Positions 30,173-39,471 of a stretch of DNA of 64,000 nucleotides are shown one piece after another. This DNA comes from Desulfarculus sp. (lineage in GTDB: Bacteria; Desulfobacterota; Desulfarculia; Desulfarculales; Desulfarculaceae), in NCBI GenBank assembly GCA_016218705.1, contig JACRDC010000053.1, positions 62,001-126,000 of the forward strand, given 5' to 3'. The translations under genes were made by a program, and so were the position numbers. The notes below the pieces were generated by a model, which saw only the letters and a list, made by a program, of their open reading frames with translations, searched no databases and was not told where the DNA came from. Within the stretch, counting starts at the first letter, position 1; every line of letters starts with the position of its first letter.

Positions 30173-32019
30173 CCCCGGCCCAGCCCGCCCTTCCCTTGAC
30201 GCCCCCGGCAGAGCCCGCGCCCGTCCTTCAGACGCGGCTTGAAACCATGGCCCAGGCCTGCCTGGACTGCGGCCTGTGCCAGGAGCAATGCCTCTTTCTG
30301 CGGCGCCAGGGCTCGCCGGGCCAAATCGCCCGCGGCCTGGACCCTCAGGACCCGCGCCAGCTCTCCCAGGCCTATCTTTGCAGCCTCTGCGGGCTGTGCG
30401 GCGCCGTCTGTCCCCAGGGCCTGGACCCGGCGGCCATGTTCCTGGACCTCAGGCGCCAGGCCGTGGCCCAGGGCACAGCCGGACTGCCCGAGCACCAGGG
30501 GCTCTTGGCCTATGAGCGCCGGGGCAACTCACCCCGCTACACCTGGTACGCCCTGCCCGCCGGCTGCCGCGCGGTCTTCTTCCCGGGCTGCAACCTGCCC
30601 GGGTCCCGGCCCCAACAGACCTGGCGGCTGTTTGAGCTGCTGCGCGGCCAGGACCCCAGCCTGGGCCTGGTGCTGGACTGCTGCAACAAGCCCTCCCACG
30701 ATCTGGGGCGCCAGGAGTTTTTCCTGGCCATGTTCGGCGAGATGCATGACTGGCTCCTGGCCCAGGGGGTCCGTGAGGTGCTGGTGGCCTGCCCCAACTG
30801 CCACCGGGTCTTCGAGACCCACGGCCAGGGGCTTACCGTGCGCACGGTCTACCAGGCCCTGGCCGAGGCCGGCCTGCCCGCGATTGGCCAGGCCCCGGCC
30901 ACGGTGACCGTGCACGACCCCTGCGTGGCCCGCCAGGCCCCGGCCCTGCAACAGGCCGCCCGCCATTGGGCGGCCCAAGCCGGGTTGGCCGTGGAGGAGA
31001 TGTCCCACCACGGCGCCCAGGCCCTGTGCTGCGGCGAGGGCGGCGGCGTGGGCTTCGTGGACCCCGAACTGGCCCAGGCCTGGGCGCGGCACCGGGGGCA
31101 GGAGGCGGAGGGCAGGCGGGTGCTGACCTACTGCGCCGGCTGCGCCGGCCACCTGGGCCGGCTGATGCCCGTGACCCATCTGACCGATTTGTTGCTGGAT
31201 ACCCAGGCGGCCCTGGCCGGCCGCGCCCCGGCGAGCAAGGCCCCCTTCACCTACTTGAACCGCCTGCGCCTCAAGAAGCGCGCCCAGGACCAGGTGCCGG
31301 CGGCCATCACCCGCCAGCGCACCTTCAACCCCCAGCCGCCCCCCCAGGGCGGGCTGCTGAAACTGGCGCTGACCCTGCTGGCGCTGGCGGGGCTGGTGGC
31401 GGCGGTGCGCCTGAGCGGCGCCGCCGCCTACCTGGAGCCCGAGCGCCTGCGGGGCCTCATCGCCGGCCACGGGGTGCTGGCCCCGGCCATATACATGCTC
31501 ATCTACACCCTGGCCCCGGCCCTGTTCCTGCCGGGCCTGCCCATCACCCTGGCCGGCGGCGTCCTCTTCGGCCCCCTGTGGGGGGTGGTCTACACCATCA
31601 TCGGCTCCACGGCCGGGGCCTGCCTGGCCTTTCTGGTGGCCCGCCACGGGGCGCGCGGCGGCATCGAGCGCCGCCTGACGGGCCCCCGCTGGCGCCAGTT
31701 GGACGCCCAGGTGGAGCGCCACGGCTGGAAGGTGGTGCTGTTTGCCCGGCTGATGCCCCTGTTACCCTTCAACCTGCTCAACTACGCCCTGGGCCTGACC
31801 AAAATACGATTCAGCCACTACGCCCTGGCCACCTTCTGGGGCATGCTGCCGGCCTGTATCGCCTTCGTGGTCTTCTCCAGCTCGCTCTTGGACCTGCTCT
31901 TGGGGCGCGTCTCGCCGGGGTTGGTGCTGGGCCTATTGCTGGTGCTGGCGGTGATGCTGGTGCCCATGCTCTACCGCCGCCGCCGGGCCAAGCGGGCCTT
32001 GGCCTCGCCCAAAACCTAG
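30169..32019 (+). CDS. Fe-S/CCG-domain (heterodisulfide-reductase/GlpC-like) protein fused to a VTT/DedA-type membrane domain
   Basis: CLDCGLCQEQCLFL...CSLCGLCGAVCPQG ferredoxin motifs; CCNKPSHD and CCGEGGGVG CCG motifs; C-terminal ALFLPGLPITLAGGVLFGPLWGVVYTIIGSTAGACLAFLVAR. Confidence 0.87.
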   Translation: MTPAQPALPLTPPAEPAPVLQTRLETMAQACLDCGLCQEQCLFLRRQGSPGQIARGLDPQDPRQLSQAYLCSLCGLCGAVCPQGLDPAAMFLDLRRQAVAQGTAGLPEHQGLLAYERRGNSPRYTWYALPAGCRAVFFPGCNLPGSRPQQTWRLFELLRGQDPSLGLVLDCCNKPSHDLGRQEFFLAMFGEMHDWLLAQGVREVLVACPNCHRVFETHGQGLTVRTVYQALAEAGLPAIGQAPATVTVHDPCVARQAPALQQAARHWAAQAGLAVEEMSHHGAQALCCGEGGGVGFVDPELAQAWARHRGQEAEGRRVLTYCAGCAGHLGRLMPVTHLTDLLLDTQAALAGRAPASKAPFTYLNRLRLKKRAQDQVPAAITRQRTFNPQPPPQGGLLKLALTLLALAGLVAAVRLSGAAAYLEPERLRGLIAGHGVLAPAIYMLIYTLAPALFLPGLPITLAGGVLFGPLWGVVYTIIGSTAGACLAFLVARHGARGGIERRLTGPRWRQLDAQVERHGWKVVLFARLMPLLPFNLLNYALGLTKIRFSHYALATFWGMLPACIAFVVFSSSLLDLLLGRVSPGLVLGLLLVLAVMLVPMLYRRRRAKRALASPKT

Positions 32020-32259
32020 GCCGCGCCGGCCCCGGGGCCAATATTCTTCTAATGGCGAATATTTATGACGCCGGCGCCTTGACGATCCCCACCATCGCCT
32101 GTATCTTTTGACCCATCTAACCAATCAGCCCGCACCCCGCGACGTTGCCCCCAGGGGCCCTGCGCCGCAAAAAAGCAGCAATCAAGGCTCATTGGCACAA
32201 GATGGCGCCCCGGTAGAAGGCCGGAGCGCGGCGGTTAATTTTTTTCTGGAGAGTGTTAC

Positions 32260-32535
32260 GTGACCAAGAAGATTTATGTGGGTAACCTGCCCTGGAGCGC
32301 CGACGACGCTTCCATGCGCGAACTGTTCAGCCGTCATGGCGAGGTGGTCTCGGCTCGGGTCATCACCGACCGCGACACCGGCCGCTCCCGGGGCTTCGGC
32401 TTCGTGGAGATGGCCGCCGGCGACGCCGACGCCGCCATCAAGGCCCTCAACGGCACCAACCTGGACGGCCGTCCGCTCAAGGTCAACGAGGCCGAGGAGC
32501 GCGCCCCCCGCCAGCAGCAGCGCCGGGCCTGGTAG
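32260..32535 (+). CDS. RRM RNA-binding protein
   Basis: [49 protein letters not shown]. Confidence 0.95.
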   Translation: MTKKIYVGNLPWSADDASMRELFSRHGEVVSARVITDRDTGRSRGFGFVEMAAGDADAAIKALNGTNLDGRPLKVNEAEERAPRQQQRRAW

Positions 32536-32572
32536 ACGGCCCACCCGGCGGTTGCCCGCCGATCGATCCGCC

Positions 32573-32605
32573 GGCCCCGCCTCGGGCGACCCCCGGGGCG
32601 GGGCC
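32573..32605 (+). terminator. Strong GC hairpin between the RRM gene and the DEAD helicase gene (no U-tract)
   Basis: GGCCCCGCCTCGGG-CGACC-CCCGGGGCGGGGCC, 14-bp stem with one G-U. Confidence 0.5.
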
Positions 32606-32669
32606 ATCCATTACCGCCGCGGCCCTTCTCGATCCGCCACCGGCGGCCAACGTTCAATCGAAAGACATC

Positions 32670-33908
<1,239 letters not shown>

Positions 33909-33915
33909 CGCAAGA

Positions 33916-33938
33916 CGGGCGGGGGTAAACCCCGCCCG
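33916..33938 (+). terminator. Intrinsic-terminator-like hairpin after the helicase gene
   Basis: CGGGCGGGG-gtaaa-CCCCGCCCG followed by gtttat. Confidence 0.6.
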
Positions 33939-33985
33939 GTTTATATCCATCCCACGACAACCATATGGTTGCCGCGCCAACCGCC

Positions 33986-34363
33986 TCAATCGGGCCGTGG
34001 GTCCGGCTGCCCAGGGTGGCCGTCTCTTTGGCGGCCGGAATAAAACAAGGCACCCGCCACCAGCAGGCTCAGGCCGGCGATGATAAAGGCCAGGGGCTTG
34101 CCCCGGAACAACCCCTCCAGCCAGGCCCGGAACTTGAACATCAGCACGTTGGCCTTGCCGCCGTACACCTCCAGGTCGCGCAGGAATTTCTTGGAATACT
34201 CGGGCGACATGAGCAGGACCGCGCCCTGGGGGTCGCTCTGGGCCTCCGACTCGGCCCGCAGGGCGGCGGCATAGACCCAGGCCGCCCCGGCCAGGCCCAC
34301 GGCCAGCACCAGAGCGCCCAGCAGAAAGCAGCGGGCGCGCCTATCGGGTAGTTTCAGATTCAT
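33986..34363 (-). CDS. Small membrane protein of unknown function
   Basis: Two hydrophobic segments (CFLLGALVLAVGLAGAAWVYA; PLAFIIAGLSLLVAGALFYSG). Confidence 0.55.
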   Translation of the reverse strand: MNLKLPDRRARCFLLGALVLAVGLAGAAWVYAAALRAESEAQSDPQGAVLLMSPEYSKKFLRDLEVYGGKANVLMFKFRAWLEGLFRGKPLAFIIAGLSLLVAGALFYSGRQRDGHPGQPDPRPD

Positions 34364-34406
34364 GCCACGCCCGCCCGCTTAGTCTCCAGGCACTCCGGCC
34401 CGGCCC

Positions 34407-34958
34407 CTAGCCGTCGGCGGGGATGCCGTCCGAGGGCCTGGTGTACTGCTGGGCCACCCAGCCCACGTCGCCCAGGGGCGTGCGCACCGACAGCCAGCCG
34501 TCGGAGGCGTTCAGCACCGTCAGGGTGCTGCCCTGGGTCACCACGGTCACCACCGAGTAGTTGTACCCCGGCCCGGAGCGCACGTTGAGGCTGGGCGAGG
34601 AGACCACCACCGCCCCCTGACTGGGCAGCCCCACCACCATGGGAGCCGGCATGGCCGGCGGCGGGCCGGCCACCGCCACGTCCATGGGGTAGGGCGCGAA
34701 GGGGTCGGCGAAGACGGTTTGCGGCGCCGCCGGGGGCGGCACCACCACGTAGCCACCATAGGCCGGTCGGTAGTAGACGCCGTTGTGGGTGTAGTAGCTC
34801 AGCCCGGCGATGGTCACGGCGGCGGCGGCCAGGGGCAAGGCCCATACCCAGCCATGATGATGCCCTCCCCGGGCCTGGGCCGGGGCCGGCCAGGCCAGGG
34901 CTCCGGCCAGGGCCAGGCAGGTCAGGCAGACCAGGACGCGCGTCATTCTCTTGCTCAT
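34407..34958 (-). CDS. SH3b-domain secreted protein
   Basis: Signal-peptide-like N-terminus; SPSLNVRSGPGYNYSVVTVVTQGSTLTVLNASDGWLSVRTPLGDVGWV. Confidence 0.8.
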   Translation of the reverse strand: MSKRMTRVLVCLTCLALAGALAWPAPAQARGGHHHGWVWALPLAAAAVTIAGLSYYTHNGVYYRPAYGGYVVVPPPAAPQTVFADPFAPYPMDVAVAGPPPAMPAPMVVGLPSQGAVVVSSPSLNVRSGPGYNYSVVTVVTQGSTLTVLNASDGWLSVRTPLGDVGWVAQQYTRPSDGIPADG

Positions 34959-35094
34959 GACCGCCCTCCACCTTGTTTTGTTAATAGCTTAGCACGCCAG
35001 CCGGCTGGCCGCCATGGGGTGGGCGGGGTGCGCCGGCCGCTGTCTCTCTTTGTCATTTTTTTTGGGGCGGCCTCATTTTCCCCTAGTCTTTGGG

Positions 35095-35124
35095 TTGCAT
35101 TTGCCAAAGCCGGGGCTTTATACT
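35095..35124 (+). promoter_or_regulatory. Candidate promoter upstream of the RiPP precursor
   Basis: TTGCAT-18 bp-TATACT in an AT-rich patch upstream of the structured leader; weak -35. Confidence 0.3.
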
Positions 35125-35157
35125 TATCTCATAATCCATGCATTGCCAGTCCATGAA

Positions 35158-35191
35158 TGATGGGAACCCTGCCAAGCAGACGGTTCCGTCA
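35158..35191 (+). promoter_or_regulatory. Predicted 5'-UTR hairpin of the RiPP precursor mRNA
   Basis: TGA-tg-GGAACC-CTGC-caa-GCAG-ac-GGTTCC-g-TCA. Confidence 0.45.
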
Positions 35192-35232
35192 GTGCATTAT
35201 GTCAGGCTGCCACCAGGAAGACGCTCCATTGC

Positions 35233-35253
35233 ATGGGTCTGACGCAAACCCAT
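35233..35253 (+). promoter_or_regulatory. Small hairpin just upstream of the precursor ribosome-binding site
   Basis: ATGGGT-ctgacgcaa-ACCCAT; AAGGAGAA follows at 35261. Confidence 0.35.
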
Positions 35254-35271
35254 AGCCGTGAAGGAGAAGCC

Positions 35272-35607
35272 ATGAGTATCGAGGAAGTCAAACGCCTGGA
35301 AGCCGACGCCAAGACCAACGCGCAGGTCCGCAACAAGCTGAAGCAAGCCGGCCCCGACCCCAAGGCCCTGGCCAGCATCGCCGCCGGCCTGGGCTACAAG
35401 CTGACCGAGGCCGACCTGCAGCAGTATATCAATGACAAAAAAGGCGCCATGAGCGAGGAGGACCTGGACAAGGTGGCCGGCGGCGGCGCGACCAATGTCC
35501 AGACCAACGTCGAACAGACCGCCGAGGAAGTGAGCACCTGCACTTCCACCACCGAGACCGGGGTCGAGACCGACGTGGTGGCCGTGGGCCCCGTGGTGGC
35601 CACCTAG
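35272..35607 (+). CDS. Nif11-type RiPP precursor peptide (111 aa)
   Basis: Leader MSIEEVKRLEADAKTNAQVRNKLKQAGPDPKALASIAAGLGYKLTEADLQQYINDKKGAMSEEDLDKVAGGG, then core ATNVQTNVEQTAEEVSTCTSTTETGVETDVVAVGPVVAT; RBS AAGGAG; start of the maturase/export operon. Confidence 0.93.
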   Translation: MSIEEVKRLEADAKTNAQVRNKLKQAGPDPKALASIAAGLGYKLTEADLQQYINDKKGAMSEEDLDKVAGGGATNVQTNVEQTAEEVSTCTSTTETGVETDVVAVGPVVAT

Positions 35608-35658
35608 GCGCCCGCGCTCTCCGGGGCCCGCCGCTCCGGCATCCATGGTTAAACCATC

Positions 35659-35686
35659 CCCCGGGGCCGCCGGCGCGGCCCCGGGG
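35659..35686 (+). terminator. Perfect 12-bp GC hairpin 52 nt after the precursor stop (attenuator or mRNA stabiliser)
   Basis: CCCCGGGGCCGC-CGGC-GCGGCCCCGGGG; no U-tract after it. Confidence 0.6.
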
Positions 35687-35903
35687 CACAACCAAACTTC
35701 CTTGCCGTCAAGGCCGCGGCATGGCCCACGCCACCGCTGTTTACAGGCAGTGGGCGACCGGGTCCGCCTCCCATGGCTTGATGACCAATCATGGCGGGGA
35801 AGGGGCGTTTCTGCGCCCTGCTCACTGATGGAGCCTGGAGGCACGTGCACGCGGGGCCGGTGATCGGCGTCCATGGCCAGCCCCCGCCCGAACAGGAGCC
35901 GAG

Positions 35904-37436
35904 ATGACCACTCAACTCGCACCGGCCCCCCTGGCCGCCACCGGCGCGGCGCCGCCGGCCGATCCCTTCGAGTTCCACCGTTGGTTCACCTCGGCCCGTA
36001 GCCAGGAGCAAAAGCGGCTCATCGCCCGCATCAAGCGCTTCCTGGAACTGGTCATGGCCGACCAGGAATTCCGCCTGGCCCTCAAGGAGCATCCCGAGCA
36101 AGCCGCCGAGCTGACGTCCAGGCGTGGGCTGGAGGTTGACCCCCACGCCCTGGAGCCCCTGTGGCGGCAGGGCTTCACCACCATAATCCCCAAGGCCGAC
36201 TACAAGCGCTGGCCGCAACTGGGCCTGTGGTGCCAGTGGGTGCGCGACATCCTCAAGTACCGCGACCTGCTGTTCCTGGCCGGCGACCCCGGCCCGGGCC
36301 AGCCGGCCTTTGCCAAGTGGCGCGGCCGCCGCGCGGCGGCCAACGATTTTTTGCTGGGGCCGCGCAACAAGGCCATCGTCTACCCCGTGTTCGCCTATGA
36401 GCTGAGCAAGGGCTGCTCCCAGGGGTGCTGGTTTTGCGCCTTCGCGGCGCCCCGCCTGGAGGCGGTCTTTCGTTATGACCGCGCCAATGCCCGCCTCTGG
36501 AACCAGATACTGGAGACGGGCCTGGAAATGATGGGTCTGGGCGCGGCCCAGAGCGGCTTCTGCTACTGGGCCACCGAGCCCTCGGACAACCCGGACTACC
36601 TGCGCTTCCTGGAGGACTTCCGCCGGGTCAACGGCATGCTCTGCCAGACCACCACCGCCGCCGCCACCCGCGACCCTGCCTGGACCCGCCGCATGCTGGC
36701 CCTCTACGACCAGGAGATACGCGCGGTCAAACCGCGTTTTTCGGTGCTCAGCCTCAAGATGCTGGCGGAGATCCACCGCCTGTTCAGCCCCGACGAGCTG
36801 TTGCGCGTGGAGTGCATCCCCCAGAACCCGGAGTCCATCCTCTATAAGGCCAAGACCGGCCGCGCCGCCCGCGATCCCCAGGACCGCTGGCGCCAGGAGT
36901 ACCGCCAGCGCAAGAACGAGCAGCGCGGCGAGTCCCTGGCCGGTGAGGCGAGCCAGCCGGAGCCCCCGCTGGAGGCCCCGGACTTCGGCGGCACCACCGC
37001 CTGCGTCTCGGGCTATCTGGTGAACATGGTGGAGCGCACGGTGATGCTGGTCAGCCCCTGCCAGGCCTCGGCGCGCTGGCCCCTGGGCTACCGGGTGCAC
37101 GCCCAGGGCCGCTTCGACAATGCCGCCGATTACCGGGCCTTCATCGCCCGCAGCATCGCCGAGCACATGCCGCCGACCCTGCCTTCAGAGGAGCCGGCCC
37201 GCTTTAACGAGGACGTCGCCTATCTTGAAGGCCCCCCGGGGCCGGTCTTGCGCAGCCGTGTCAAGGCCATGGGACTGGAGGCCGCCGGCCCGGCCTACGC
37301 GCCGGCGGCCGAGATGCTGGCCCAGGGCGGGCTTAGCCCCTCCCAGATCATGGGCCGCCTGATGGACCAGGGGCAGTCTCCCCTGGAGGCGGCCGCCGTG
37401 CTGGGGCACTTCTTCGACATGGGCCTTCTGGACTGA
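35904..37436 (+). CDS. Radical SAM RiPP amino-acid epimerase, PoyD-like (E1)
   Basis: YPVFAYELSKGCSQGCWFCAFAAP (CX3CX2C), ECIPQNPESIL, and C-terminal VSGYLVNMVERTVMLVSPCQAS. Confidence 0.88.
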   Translation: MTTQLAPAPLAATGAAPPADPFEFHRWFTSARSQEQKRLIARIKRFLELVMADQEFRLALKEHPEQAAELTSRRGLEVDPHALEPLWRQGFTTIIPKADYKRWPQLGLWCQWVRDILKYRDLLFLAGDPGPGQPAFAKWRGRRAAANDFLLGPRNKAIVYPVFAYELSKGCSQGCWFCAFAAPRLEAVFRYDRANARLWNQILETGLEMMGLGAAQSGFCYWATEPSDNPDYLRFLEDFRRVNGMLCQTTTAAATRDPAWTRRMLALYDQEIRAVKPRFSVLSLKMLAEIHRLFSPDELLRVECIPQNPESILYKAKTGRAARDPQDRWRQEYRQRKNEQRGESLAGEASQPEPPLEAPDFGGTTACVSGYLVNMVERTVMLVSPCQASARWPLGYRVHAQGRFDNAADYRAFIARSIAEHMPPTLPSEEPARFNEDVAYLEGPPGPVLRSRVKAMGLEAAGPAYAPAAEMLAQGGLSPSQIMGRLMDQGQSPLEAAAVLGHFFDMGLLD

Positions 37437-37464
37437 CCTGGTCCCGGCAAGGGAGAATCTTGGG

Positions 37465-39471
37465 ATGCTGGACTGCTGCCTGGTGAACATGCCCTTCTCC
37501 GACCTGAAGCGCCCCTCCCTGGCCCTGGGCCTGCTGCAAGGCATCCTGCTGGCCGACGGCATGACGGTGCGCTCGGTCTACGCCAACCTGCTGCACGCCG
37601 AGAGCACCGGCCTGTGGCTCTACTCCCTGGCCACCCAGGCCGCCTCGCGCACCCTGATCGGCGATTGGTGCTTCGTGGACCAGGCCTTTCCCGGGGCAGC
37701 CATTGACCACCAGGGCTACCTGGAGCATTTCTGCCGGGCCATCGAATCGCTCAAGCAGCAAAAGGTGGACAAGGGCCGGCTCCTGGAGCGGCTGTGGGTT
37801 TCCAAGCAAAGGGCCGAAGCCTTCCTGGACGAGCTGGTTAAGAGCATCCTGGAGCTGCGGCCTCGGGTGGTGGGCTGCACCTCCACCTTCCTGCAGCGGA
37901 TGTCCTCCCTGGCCCTGCTGCGCAGGCTGCGCCAGGAGGCCGGCTACGAGCTGGTGACCATGATGGGCGGGGCCAACTGCGAGGCCGAGATGGGCCTGGC
38001 CACCCACCACTATTTCCCCTGGGTGGACTACGTGGTCTCCGGCGAGGCCGACGACATCATCTCTCCCCTCATGCGCCTGGTCCTGGAGCAGGGGCGCGGC
38101 GCCCAGGCCGGCGACCTGCCGCCCGGGGTCTTCGCCCCCGTCCACCGCCAGGAGGGCTATCCCCGCCTGGCCGACGGCCGCGCCCCCCGCAACACTCTGC
38201 GCGCCCTAGGCAACGGCGTGGCACCCCACTACGACGACTACTTCACCTGCCTGGCGCAATCGCCCAGCCTCAAGGCCTCGCTCAAGCCGGCCCTGCCCTT
38301 CGAAACCTCGCGCGGCTGCTGGTGGGGCGAGAAACCGGGCTGCCGCTTCTGCGGGCTCTGCGGCCAGGCCAAGGTCTTCAGGTCCAAGCCCGTGGACCGC
38401 GCCCTGGAGCTACTTAGCGGGCTGGTGGCCAAGCACGGCATCAAGGCCGTGGCCATGGCCGACAACATCCTGGACCCCCAGTTCTTCGACACCCTGCTGC
38501 CCCGCCTGGCCCAGGAGCCCTGGGCCAGTGACCTGCGCATCTTCTACGAGACGCGCTCGACCTTAAGCCTGGAACAGGTGCGCGCCCTGGAGCGCGCGGG
38601 GGTGCGCTACATCCAGGCCGGCGTGGAGAGCCTGCACAGCAAGTGCCTGGAGCTGATGAACAAGGGCTGCCAGGCCTGGCAGAGCATCCAGATGCTCAAA
38701 TGGTGCCGCCAGGCGGGGGTGCGCGTGGTCTGGCACATCCTCTACGACCTGCCCGGCGAGAAGGACGAGTGGTACAGCGAGATGGCCGGCTACATGCCCT
38801 TGCTGCACCACCTGACCCCGCCCACCCTGTTCACCTTCATCAAGCTGGACCGCTTCTGCGATTACCACGACCACCCCGAGAAATACGGGCTGAACCTGGA
38901 GCCGGCCCCGGACTACGCCTTTCTTTACCCCATCCCCGCCGAGGGCCTGGCCCAGTTGGCCTATGACTTCGACGACCCCGGGCGCTCGGGCTTCCGCCTC
39001 AACCCCTTTGCCCAGTTCCTGCGCCCCCAGGGGCAGGAGGCGGCGCGCGAGGCCTACTTCGCCTGGCGCCGGCAATGGAGCGCCAGTCAGGACCCGCCCC
39101 TGCTCCAGATGCGCGACGGACCCCAGGGCCTGGAGGTGCGCGACACCCGCGCGGTGGCCGTTTGCCCCATCCATCTACTGGGCGGACTGGAGCGGGAGAT
39201 ATACCTGGAGTGCCGGCAGGCCAGGCGGCTGGAGAGACTTAAGCAGCGTCTGGCCGAGCGCGGCCATGTGCCCGCCGCCGTGGAGTCGGCGATCTCGGCG
39301 CTGCTGGAGGCCAAGCTCAGCCTGCTCATTGACGGCAGGCTCATGAGCCTGGCCATCGAGGAGCCCGAGCGTCCCTATCCGCCGGTGTGGGAATTCCCGT
39401 TGGGGTCCTTGGACATGGAGCGTTTCTGGCAGGTCTGGCAGGAACGCCGCGCTGGCCAGGGCCATGATTAG
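37465..39471 (+). CDS. RiPP maturation B12-binding radical SAM C-methyltransferase (M1)
   Basis: CCLVNMPFSDLKRPSLALGLLQ, MMGGANCEAEMG, VSGEADD, ETSRGCWWGEKPGCRFCGLCG. Confidence 0.9.
   Translation: MLDCCLVNMPFSDLKRPSLALGLLQGILLADGMTVRSVYANLLHAESTGLWLYSLATQAASRTLIGDWCFVDQAFPGAAIDHQGYLEHFCRAIESLKQQKVDKGRLLERLWVSKQRAEAFLDELVKSILELRPRVVGCTSTFLQRMSSLALLRRLRQEAGYELVTMMGGANCEAEMGLATHHYFPWVDYVVSGEADDIISPLMRLVLEQGRGAQAGDLPPGVFAPVHRQEGYPRLADGRAPRNTLRALGNGVAPHYDDYFTCLAQSPSLKASLKPALPFETSRGCWWGEKPGCRFCGLCGQAKVFRSKPVDRALELLSGLVAKHGIKAVAMADNILDPQFFDTLLPRLAQEPWASDLRIFYETRSTLSLEQVRALERAGVRYIQAGVESLHSKCLELMNKGCQAWQSIQMLKWCRQAGVRVVWHILYDLPGEKDEWYSEMAGYMPLLHHLTPPTLFTFIKLDRFCDYHDHPEKYGLNLEPAPDYAFLYPIPAEGLAQLAYDFDDPGRSGFRLNPFAQFLRPQGQEAAREAYFAWRRQWSASQDPPLLQMRDGPQGLEVRDTRAVAVCPIHLLGGLEREIYLECRQARRLERLKQRLAERGHVPAAVESAISALLEAKLSLLIDGRLMSLAIEEPERPYPPVWEFPLGSLDMERFWQVWQERRAGQGHD

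Noticed and set aside
35158-35253. Calling the precursor leader a cobalamin riboswitch
   Set aside because: Only a weak B12-box-like string; the full set of conserved elements was not found by eye. Kept as a checkable possibility only.
35645-35863. 72-aa ORF after the precursor as a possible second precursor
   Set aside because: No Nif11-like leader or GG motif, Arg/Pro-rich, no convincing RBS, and overlaps the GC hairpin.
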